Shown piece after piece: positions 6,231 to 11,764 of a stretch of DNA of 11,764 nucleotides (positions are counted from its first letter, which is position 1; the number at the start of each line of letters is the position of its first letter). The stretch is from Bog-756 sp043784065 (GTDB lineage: Bacteria > Actinomycetota > Acidimicrobiia > Acidimicrobiales > RAAP-2), in assembly GCA_043784065.1 (NCBI GenBank), contig JAYVYR010000231.1:1-11764 (forward strand). Reading direction: 5' to 3'. The position numbers were made by a program, and so were the translations under genes. The notes beneath the pieces were generated by a model. It was given only the letters and a program-made list of their open reading frames with translations. It made no database searches and had not been told where the DNA came from.

Positions 6231-7433
6231 CTATCCACTGGAGGCATCACCTGCTCGCTGAGTGTGGTGGTGCAACCATGCAGCGTGAAGTGGCAGAGCC
6301 GACGCGAAGATCGGTACCGGGTCGAGCCAAGCTCGGCGAAGTGCATCCGCGTCGACCATTGAGTCGTCGAAGCCCGATCCGTCCCATGAATTGGCGAATC
6401 GTCGGCTCGATGGGCCCCAGAACACCCCGCCGAACGTCGCCTTGCTGGTCCTGGCCATCACCGGGCCTGGTAGTACGTCGGCAAAGAGAGCGGTCATAAC
6501 CGCGGTCCGGTCGCCCTTACCGAATGCTCCTCCCCATGCCCCGAGCGCGGCAAGGAACGTCCGCTCGAGGAACGGCGCGGCAAACCGGGTGCCGTGCATC
6601 GAGCACAGTTGGCCCAACGTCTCCTCGGTACGTTCCCGGGCTCGGCTTCGACGGCCGTAGGCCAGGTAATCGTCCCATCGCATGGGCTCGCCGGCGTACT
6701 CATCCGCTACCGCGTCGACCAATCGGCTCCGGGCCTCGGGACGGAGCCAGGTCTCGAACTGAGGGAGATGCCCGGCCCACCGTCGTCGACGCACGGATCG
6801 GGGTGAGCACCCGAGAGCGAGTCCGCGCAATTCGGATAAGCGCGGTAGCCGGTAGGCCCGGAGCGCCGACCACAGCGGCTCGTACTCCCACAGACCGAAT
6901 GCCTCGTCGCCGCCCTCTCCGGAGACGAACGAACCCCCCGCTGCCAGTCGGATCAAGGGCAGATTCACATAAGCCGGCGCTGGCCACATCAGTCCCACCT
7001 GTTCCAGTGCACCTGTCGCCTGAGGACCCAACAGGTCAAGGTCGTTACCCGGTCGGACGATCTCCCAGTTCGCAACACCCACGGTGCGAACGACGTGTTC
7101 CTGCCAGCTCGATTCGTCGCTGGCATCGTCATCGTCCCAGCGTGCCGTTGCCGCAATGGGCTCGTCCAGTCCTTCGCGGCGGGCGACCCCGACGAACTCG
7201 GCGAGCAGGGCTGACGAGTCCCGACCGCCCGAAAACGCGATCACGCAGGGTGGACTGGCTAGCAGGGTTCGCGCCAGATCACGCAGAGCTGCGATCGGGT
7301 GAGTGGTCGGATCAGGAATGAGCGAAGGCCCACGGCCCTGCCCGAGGACCCTTCCGGCGGACACCTCAAGTTCGGTCAGTCCCGAGGGATTGGCCGGCGG
7401 GTACCAGATCTGGTCGAGGAACCGATGCACCAT
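6231..7433 (-). CDS. Asparagine-synthetase-type ATP-pyrophosphatase domain protein without glutaminase domain
   Basis: The 400-aa product matches the C-terminal (synthetase) half of class B asparagine synthetases, which adenylates a carboxylate and amidates it with ammonia. Landmarks are the PP-loop FSGGRDSSALL at 67-77, an acidic patch WDDDDASDESSW at 99-110, SGEGGDEAFG at 171-180, and toward the C-terminus APFLERTFLAAL and LPGPVMARTSKATF, which match the conserved PFLD and LP..R.K..F segments. The N-terminal glutaminase domain with Cys at position 2 is absent. In its place are about 60 residues (SGLTELEVSAGRVLG) of the kind seen in asparagine-synthase-related proteins of polysaccharide and peptide-modification loci. 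Ammonia must come from elsewhere, or the chemistry differs. A longer frame runs upstream to 7685, but its translation is not protein-like. The ATG at 7433 has a near-consensus promoter 6 nt away. Confidence 0.85.
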   Translation of the reverse strand: MVHRFLDQIWYPPANPSGLTELEVSAGRVLGQGRGPSLIPDPTTHPIAALRDLARTLLASPPCVIAFSGGRDSSALLAEFVGVARREGLDEPIAATARWDDDDASDESSWQEHVVRTVGVANWEIVRPGNDLDLLGPQATGALEQVGLMWPAPAYVNLPLIRLAAGGSFVSGEGGDEAFGLWEYEPLWSALRAYRLPRLSELRGLALGCSPRSVRRRRWAGHLPQFETWLRPEARSRLVDAVADEYAGEPMRWDDYLAYGRRSRARERTEETLGQLCSMHGTRFAAPFLERTFLAALGAWGGAFGKGDRTAVMTALFADVLPGPVMARTSKATFGGVFWGPSSRRFANSWDGSGFDDSMVDADALRRAWLDPVPIFASALPLHAAWLHHHTQRAGDASSG

Positions 7434-7439
7434 ACCTGG

Positions 7440-7468
7440 ATAGTTCAGACTTCCCCGACAGCCGTCAT
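7440..7468 (-). promoter_or_regulatory. Candidate leaderless promoter of the asparagine-synthetase-like gene
   Basis: On the minus strand ATGACG (7468-7463, near TTGACA), a 17-nt spacer and AACTAT (7445-7440, near TATAAT) end 6 nt before the ATG at 7433. The spacing is ideal at both sides, and there is no well-placed Shine-Dalgarno sequence, so a leaderless transcript is likely. Confidence 0.45.
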
Positions 7469-7646
7469 GTGCACGCTCCCCATCCCGTTCAACCGCGTAC
7501 CTTACGACATCGTCCGTCGCCTCAGGTGCGGCCAGAACGCAGGCCCGCGCGACACCGGTGAACGACAGCCAGCACGACACCGTGCAGACCATTCGAATCC
7601 GACTACCGGACTGAACTCGGTGGCCCATGCCAGCGCAGAAGCACGG

Positions 7647-7712
7647 TTGACCTTGACCGGCGCGTCCAGCCGATGAGAGACTCATCTAACTATCTGAGGG
7701 GGTAGGGAATCT
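7647..7712 (+). promoter_or_regulatory. Candidate regulatory region and ribosome-binding site of the PQQ-propeller gene
   Basis: Two adjoining TTGACC hexamers (7647-7652, 7653-7658) resemble -35 boxes, although no good -10 lies at the right distance. An inverted repeat, GATGAG-AGA-CTCATC (7672-7686), follows and could be an operator or a small hairpin in the leader. The purine-rich run GAGGGGGTAGGGA (7696-7708) supplies the ribosome-binding site for the ATG at 7713 (4 nt from AGGGA) or the one at 7719 (10 nt). The rest of the divergent gap (7434-7646) shows no gene. Confidence 0.35.
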
Positions 7713-9449
7713 ATGTTCATGAAGCTCGCTTCACAGCGGTCCCGTGTCGCCGTCAGCCTGATGGCCACTCTGACCGCAGTTGCCGGACTGGCTGGCGCGG
7801 CCTCGACTGGCGCCGCTACACCGACGTCCTACGACTGGCCGGTGTTCCACAACTCGACGGATCTGGCCGGTACCAGCGCAGATCCAGGTATCTCCACCGC
7901 AAACGCCGCCACCCTGGGCGTCCGGTGGATGGTGCCGGTAGGGACCAGCGTGTCATCGCCGGTGATCGCCCACAACACCACGCTTGGGCGCACACTGGCC
8001 TATGTCGGCAATCTGAGCGGGTACTTCACAGCGGTCGACGCCGACACCGGACAGATTGTCTGGTCCGACAATCTCGGTGTATCCGTCTACAGCAGCCCGC
8101 TGGTCGAGGGCAACAACGTATGGGTCGCCACCAAATCGGGATTCATGTACAAACTCAACGCAGCCACCGGCGCCACCGTGTGCACAGCAGCCGTCAAGGG
8201 TGGGATCCAGGGGACACCGGTCATCGGCACCCCCCCAGGGGGCACAACCACGATCTACCTCCCTGCGGTGGGCAATGGTCCCACCGGGCATGGGTTGATG
8301 TACGCGTTCGCCGAGGGCACCTGCCTTTCCCAGAATCTCTTCAAGTTCAAGGGCTACCCAGTCGGGGTCGCCTCTGGCGCATGGGATCCACTCAGCTATG
8401 CCGTCTCGGCCCATGGTGAGGGCCTCTTGCTCTGGGGCTCGAAGGATCCCGACGCTCAGGTGTACGCCGTCGACGCCATCACCGGGGTCGTGGTGTGGCA
8501 CTTCCAGACCCTTCAGGGCGCCGACTGGGATGTCGGCGCCGGCGTCACAACTTCAGCCCCTGGGGTCAACGGGTTCGCCGACGGGGCCGCTTACGTAGAC
8601 GGCAAGGACGGGATCCTCTACGCCCTCGACCTGACCACCGGCCAACTGCTCTGGTCGTGGAACTTCGGAGGTAACGGGCCTGGGTTGCCGGTGGTGCAGA
8701 CCAATGCGGACACCACCCCCGCCCTGAGTGGCAGCACACTGGTCTTCGCCACCTCCGGTGAGGTCTACGCCGTCAACGCAATGACCGGCGCGTTGTTGTG
8801 GCAGCGCAACGAGGGAAAGAACCTGATCAACACCGCGCCCGCCATCGTGGGACCAGCCGGCCAGCAGGTCGTGGGCTACGGCACCTTCAACGGGGTATTC
8901 CACCTGATCAGCCTCAACAGTGGCACGCTGGTCAACCCTTCGCTCTACGCCTACAAGACCGGCAGCTTCCTCAACTCCTCCGTGGCGGACCATAACGGAA
9001 ACCTGTACTTCGTGGGAGGCGACGGCTTCCTCTACGACTTCGCTCCCGGTGGCGGGAATGGATCGACACCCACCACTGGCATCACCTCGCCGGCGTCTGG
9101 TTCATCGGTTCCCAACCCCGGGCCCAACTTGGTGATCTCCGGGACGGCATCGGCTGCGGATGGCGTGTCGTCAGTCACCGTCGAAGTTGAACGGGGAGTG
9201 GCCAGCGGCGCCCGGTGGTACGACCAGTCATCGAGTACCTACGGTCCCGGAATTGCCGTCAACACGGCCGTCCTGGCCACGCCTGGCGCCACCAGCACGA
9301 CGTGGACCATTTCGATTCCCGTGCCGACCGCCGGCGCTCCCTTCACGGTCTTCGCCTCGGCGGTCGGGGCTAACGGGGTGGCCGACACCGTCGGACAGGG
9401 CCGCCCGCCGACCACGGGTCAGTCTGCCTTCACCGTTCTCCCCCTCTGA
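7713..9449 (+). CDS. Secreted PQQ-like (BamB/quinoprotein-type) beta-propeller with C-terminal Ig-like domain
   Basis: The 578-aa product has a signal peptide (core about 12-30, cleavage near TGAA at 32-35). It then begins with YDWPVFHNSTDLAG and ANAATLGVRW, the opening typical of PQQ-binding-like propellers. Blade motifs of the type [VL]YA[VL]DA.TG...W are visible at about 104-117, 145-157, 250-264, 302-316, 351-366 and 396-408. DW at 271-272 also recalls quinoprotein blades. The residues that make quinoprotein dehydrogenases active (adjacent-cysteine disulfide, catalytic Asp context) are not seen, so a structural or binding role is more likely. Only two cysteines remain after the signal (C157, C204), possibly a disulfide. 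A Gly/Ser/Thr/Pro linker (about 445-460) leads to an Ig-like beta-sandwich at about 461-578. The gene is divergent from the asparagine-synthetase-like gene, with 279 bp between the two starts. Confidence 0.88.
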   Translation: MFMKLASQRSRVAVSLMATLTAVAGLAGAASTGAATPTSYDWPVFHNSTDLAGTSADPGISTANAATLGVRWMVPVGTSVSSPVIAHNTTLGRTLAYVGNLSGYFTAVDADTGQIVWSDNLGVSVYSSPLVEGNNVWVATKSGFMYKLNAATGATVCTAAVKGGIQGTPVIGTPPGGTTTIYLPAVGNGPTGHGLMYAFAEGTCLSQNLFKFKGYPVGVASGAWDPLSYAVSAHGEGLLLWGSKDPDAQVYAVDAITGVVVWHFQTLQGADWDVGAGVTTSAPGVNGFADGAAYVDGKDGILYALDLTTGQLLWSWNFGGNGPGLPVVQTNADTTPALSGSTLVFATSGEVYAVNAMTGALLWQRNEGKNLINTAPAIVGPAGQQVVGYGTFNGVFHLISLNSGTLVNPSLYAYKTGSFLNSSVADHNGNLYFVGGDGFLYDFAPGGGNGSTPTTGITSPASGSSVPNPGPNLVISGTASAADGVSSVTVEVERGVASGARWYDQSSSTYGPGIAVNTAVLATPGATSTTWTISIPVPTAGAPFTVFASAVGANGVADTVGQGRPPTTGQSAFTVLPL

Positions 9450-9480
9450 CGCATCACTCACGCATCACTCACGCATCACT
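9449..9480. repeat. 11-bp tandem repeat overlapping the stop codon of the PQQ-propeller gene
   Basis: The unit ACGCATCACTC occurs at 9449-9459 and 9460-9470, with a third copy lacking the last base at 9471-9480. The A of the TGA stop is its first base. The last copy runs into a palindrome, GCATCA-C-TGATGC (9473-9485). It lies between the propeller gene and the glycosyltransferase on the same strand and may be a binding-site array or slippage product. Confidence 0.85.
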
Positions 9481-9604
9481 GATGCACAGTGGACGCAAAG
9501 TAGACGGACCGGCAGGATTCAGATGGACCTCGTCTGACTCCTCGCAGATACCAGCGAAACGTGATCATCGGACCCAGCGATCTGCGTGCACCAGGAGAGA
9601 CCCC

Positions 9605-9610
9605 TAGCAT
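9605..9610 (+). promoter_or_regulatory. Candidate leaderless -10 element of the GT-B gene
   Basis: TAGCAT (TANNNT) ends 7 nt before the ATG at 9618, placing the transcription start at or next to the start codon. A purine-rich AGGAGAG lies at 9593-9599, but it is about 18-20 nt from that ATG, too far for normal initiation. These facts together favour 9618 over the GTG at 9561. Confidence 0.4.
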
Positions 9611-9617
9611 TCGGCTC

Positions 9618-10856
9618 ATGGTCACGTCGTCGTTCGGGTCGTCGTCGTCCGATGGCCGTCAGAGTTCGTTCGAGCTGCCGTCCGTGCGGAAAAGATCAGC
9701 GTCAACCCCGTCCGACCGCCTTCGCATCGCTTTCATCTCCCATGCTCCCCACCTTGCACCTTCGCACTACCGCCTAGCCCTACCTGCTCGAGCGCTCACC
9801 GATGCGGGCCACGAGTGCTTTGTGGGCAGCGCCATCGTGTCAGCGCCTAGCGGGGAGGTCTTCGCCGCTCTGCCCGGCAACACCATCGTCCAGGACATCG
9901 ACATCCTGGTCGTCCAGCCAGGTGTGGGCACGGAGTGGGTCGGGATTGTCGAAGGCGCGCGCCAGTTCGGCCAAATAGTTGTGGTCGATGTCGACGACTG
10001 GATGTGGGATCTCCAGGCGAGCAACGTTGCGTCGCAGGACGATGGATGGTCGATCTGGCTCGATCGGCTCCGGATGGCACTTTGCGCCAGCAATGTCGTC
10101 ACGGTCAGCACACCATTTCTGGCTGAACGCATCGGAGCATGGCCCGGGCACCACGAGACCGTGGTGCTACCGAATCCGATCGACATGGAGCGATGGGGCG
10201 GACCAGAGGACGTGACCGATGGCCCGGTTATCGGCTATGTGGGCTCGTTGAGTGGTCATGCAGAGGACCTCGGCATACTCCGGGCTTGGCTCGGGCCGTT
10301 CCTCGATCGCCACGATCTCCAGATCGTGCACATCGGAGCACATCCCACCCATCCCGCCTTCGCCGACTTGACGGGCGTTGACCCCGGTCGGGTGATTACC
10401 CGGGAGGGTCGGGCGTGGGTCGACTTCGCCGCGTCCCGGCCGATGGCGGGGATCGACATCGGCCTGGTGCCGCTCGAGGCGCGTGACTACAACCGGGCCA
10501 AGTCGGCATTGAAGGGTATGGAGTACGCCGCCTGCGGTGTCCCATTCGTAGCCAGTCCGAGCCCCGAATACGTCCGCTTCAATTGCGGGTCGCTGGCGGG
10601 AACCTCGCTCGAGGACCAGACTCCGGCAGCTTGGGAAGCGGCGCTTGAGCAGCTACTGGACGCAGGCGAACGTAAGAGAGTGGCGCGCCGACAATCCGAA
10701 CGGGTTGCAGCAGAGGACATCAGCGTCCGAAGTGGGGAGTGGGAACATCTCTATCGGCGGATTGGCGGGAGGGGGTACCCCGACGATTCACATGGTCAAG
10801 CCGAGCGCAAAGGACCTGACCAAGGAGTCGACGATGCATCCGGGCCATCGGCCTGA
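9618..10856 (+). CDS. GT-B fold glycosyltransferase (group 1 / GT4-like)
   Basis: The 412-aa product is a two-Rossmann-domain glycosyltransferase. After a Ser-rich, probably disordered N-terminus of about 33 residues the first domain begins with LRIAFISHAPHLAPSHYR at 35-52. It continues with DVDDWMWDL (124-132), a loop often seen in this group, and a VSTPFL segment. The linker and second domain follow: LPNPID (184-189), GYVGSLSGH (206-214), GIDIGLVPL (278-286) and NRAKSALKGMEYAACGVPFV (292-311), which is the donor-phosphate and nucleotide-binding block equivalent to the E..E.G.P motif. The C-terminus (about 385-412) is polar and low in structure. There are no membrane segments or signal. It lies 168 bp after the PQQ-propeller stop and converges on the P450, with 25 bp between stops. 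A GTG at 9561 is an alternative start. Donor and acceptor are unknown; surface glycan synthesis is inferred from context. Confidence 0.88.
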   Translation: MVTSSFGSSSSDGRQSSFELPSVRKRSASTPSDRLRIAFISHAPHLAPSHYRLALPARALTDAGHECFVGSAIVSAPSGEVFAALPGNTIVQDIDILVVQPGVGTEWVGIVEGARQFGQIVVVDVDDWMWDLQASNVASQDDGWSIWLDRLRMALCASNVVTVSTPFLAERIGAWPGHHETVVLPNPIDMERWGGPEDVTDGPVIGYVGSLSGHAEDLGILRAWLGPFLDRHDLQIVHIGAHPTHPAFADLTGVDPGRVITREGRAWVDFAASRPMAGIDIGLVPLEARDYNRAKSALKGMEYAACGVPFVASPSPEYVRFNCGSLAGTSLEDQTPAAWEAALEQLLDAGERKRVARRQSERVAAEDISVRSGEWEHLYRRIGGRGYPDDSHGQAERKGPDQGVDDASGPSA

Positions 10857-10881
10857 TGCAGCAGTGCGCTGACGATGCCGG

Positions 10882-11764
10882 TCAGCGGCCTGCGAATACC
10901 ACCGGCGCAGACTTCACGCCGGCGATGACAGGTGACGCCGTTCTGACCACGTCACCGGCCATCTGCACTGCACCGAATCTGGCCAGGAGCTCCTCGAGCA
11001 GGATCCGTCCCTCTACCCGCGCCAACACGGCTCCAATGCAGAAATGGGCGCCGAATCCGAAGGCGACCTGTGGATTGGGGTCCCGGGCCGCATCGAAGGT
11101 GGCGGCAGTGGGCCCGAACGCTTTTTCGTCGCGATTGGCTGAGGCATACAGCATGAGCACCGGATCGCCAGCATCGAGCTGGCGGCCAGCGAGGGTGACC
11201 TGTCGGGTCGTCGTGCGCATGAAGGCCACGACCGGGGTCGTCCAACGCAACATCTCCTCGACGGCGATAGGAAGCGCCCGAATCACCCCGCCATCGGATC
11301 GCTGGACTAGGGACTCCCACTGACCTGGGTGTTCGGCAAACCCGATCAATCCGCCCGACATCATGTTGCGGGTGGTCTCGTTACCTGCGACGAGCAGCTG
11401 CACCAAAAACATTCCAAGTTCTGCATCGGACAGCCGGTCGCCGTCGACCTCGGCTGCACCCAGCTCAGAAATGATGTCGTCACGTGGTGATGCCCGTCGA
11501 TCAGCAGCCGCTACCAGGAGGTAGTTGACCATGTCTCCACTCAGCCGAGCTCGTTCCTCTTCCGGCCAATCCGTCGCTCCCGGGATGACCGCCTCCGACC
11601 ATCGGAAGAACGTCGGCCACTGATCCTCGGGCACGCCCAGCAGATCACTGATGACCTGGAGGGGCAGCGGCACGGCCAGATCACGCACGACATCGACCGG
11701 CACACCCGGCTCGATGCGGTCGACCAGGGCGCGAGCCCGGGCTCGGATGCCAGGCTCCAACGCT
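10882..11764 (-). CDS. Cytochrome P450, 3' part (CYP125/CYP124/CYP142-like); 5' end beyond the window
   Basis: About 293 residues of the C-terminal part are present; the frame is open through the right edge, so roughly the first 100-130 residues are missing. Visible signatures, numbered within the fragment, are the I-helix oxygen-binding motif AGNETTRN (about 125-132), the ExxR motif EMLR (169-172), MRTTTRQVTLAG (the strand following the K-helix), SANRDEKAF (208-215), and the haem-binding loop FGFGAHFCIG with the proximal Cys at 241. The wording AGNETTRN...GFAEHPGQW and the soluble class I layout resemble actinobacterial steroid and acyl-chain hydroxylases such as CYP125 and CYP124. The substrate cannot be read from this fragment. 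No ferredoxin gene is in view. It converges on the GT-B gene and looks functionally separate from the propeller and glycan genes. Confidence 0.93.
   Translation of the reverse strand, partial: ALEPGIRARARALVDRIEPGVPVDVVRDLAVPLPLQVISDLLGVPEDQWPTFFRWSEAVIPGATDWPEEERARLSGDMVNYLLVAAADRRASPRDDIISELGAAEVDGDRLSDAELGMFLVQLLVAGNETTRNMMSGGLIGFAEHPGQWESLVQRSDGGVIRALPIAVEEMLRWTTPVVAFMRTTTRQVTLAGRQLDAGDPVLMLYASANRDEKAFGPTAATFDAARDPNPQVAFGFGAHFCIGAVLARVEGRILLEELLARFGAVQMAGDVVRTASPVIAGVKSAPVVFAGR

Noticed and set aside
6231..7433. A lasso-peptide or other RiPP cluster, because of the asparagine-synthetase-like gene.
   Set aside because: No precursor peptide, transglutaminase-like leader peptidase, RRE protein or ABC exporter is present in the window.
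2255..7433. A single four-gene operon from the asparagine-synthetase-like gene to the EEP gene.
   Set aside because: The gaps of 196 and 215 bp and the separate promoter-like elements at 3329 and 6164 argue for several transcription units; only the first pair (73-bp gap) is close enough to suggest cotranscription.
7434..7685. A longer N-terminus for the asparagine-synthetase-like protein from 7685.
   Set aside because: The added 84 residues do not resemble the family, and the N-terminal SGLTELEVSAG segment typical of these proteins follows naturally from the ATG at 7433, which has a promoter-like element in leaderless position.
7713..9449. A PQQ-dependent alcohol dehydrogenase.
   Set aside because: The blades match the PQQ-like repeat fold, but the vicinal cysteine pair and catalytic motifs of quinoprotein dehydrogenases are absent, and an Ig-like domain rather than a cytochrome follows.

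Overview
This window is GC-rich DNA with dense coding, alternative GTG starts and several secreted repeat proteins. Together with a CYP125/CYP124-like P450, this points to a high-GC actinobacterium. An environmental lineage such as Acidimicrobiia is possible, but the class is a guess. There are no tRNA or rRNA genes, transposases, phage genes or CRISPR arrays.

Layout. Positions 1-516 hold no convincing gene, only short direct repeats. A small integral membrane protein with HxxxD-type metal-ligand motifs (517-1011, +) is followed by a leader of about 300 bp and a family 2 glycosyltransferase of the polyprenyl-phosphate type (1310-2164, +). This converges on a minus-strand series read from right to left: an asparagine-synthetase-type ATP-pyrophosphatase domain protein (7433-6231), a secreted YVTN seven-bladed propeller with a PKD domain (6157-4733), a secreted kelch-like six-bladed propeller (4536-3538), and a three-helix membrane protein with an extracytoplasmic endonuclease/exonuclease/phosphatase (EEP) domain, VanJ-like (3322-2255). 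Divergent from the asparagine-synthetase-like gene is a secreted PQQ-type (BamB/quinoprotein-like) propeller with a C-terminal Ig-like domain (7713-9449, +), then a GT-B glycosyltransferase (9618-10856, +). The window closes with the 3' part of a cytochrome P450 gene (10882 to beyond 11764, -).

How the genes may work together. Three architecturally unrelated exported beta-propellers lie within about 6 kb of each other. They are interleaved with two glycosyltransferases, an amidotransferase-like enzyme lacking its glutaminase half, and a membrane phosphatase-like protein that could act on a lipid carrier. The simplest inference is a cell-envelope locus in which a lipid-linked or surface glycan is built and amidated and propeller proteins sit outside the membrane. 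No gene proves this. The alternative is a chance gathering of lineage-typical surface genes.

Regulation. Four genes show a TANNNT or near-TANNNT hexamer ending exactly 6-7 nt before the start codon (EEP, YVTN-PKD, GT-B, asparagine-synthetase-like). This is the geometry of leaderless actinobacterial transcripts. The kelch gene, by contrast, has a perfect Shine-Dalgarno sequence. Most gene-to-gene gaps contain a different short tandem repeat (7, 8, 11 or 13 bp).
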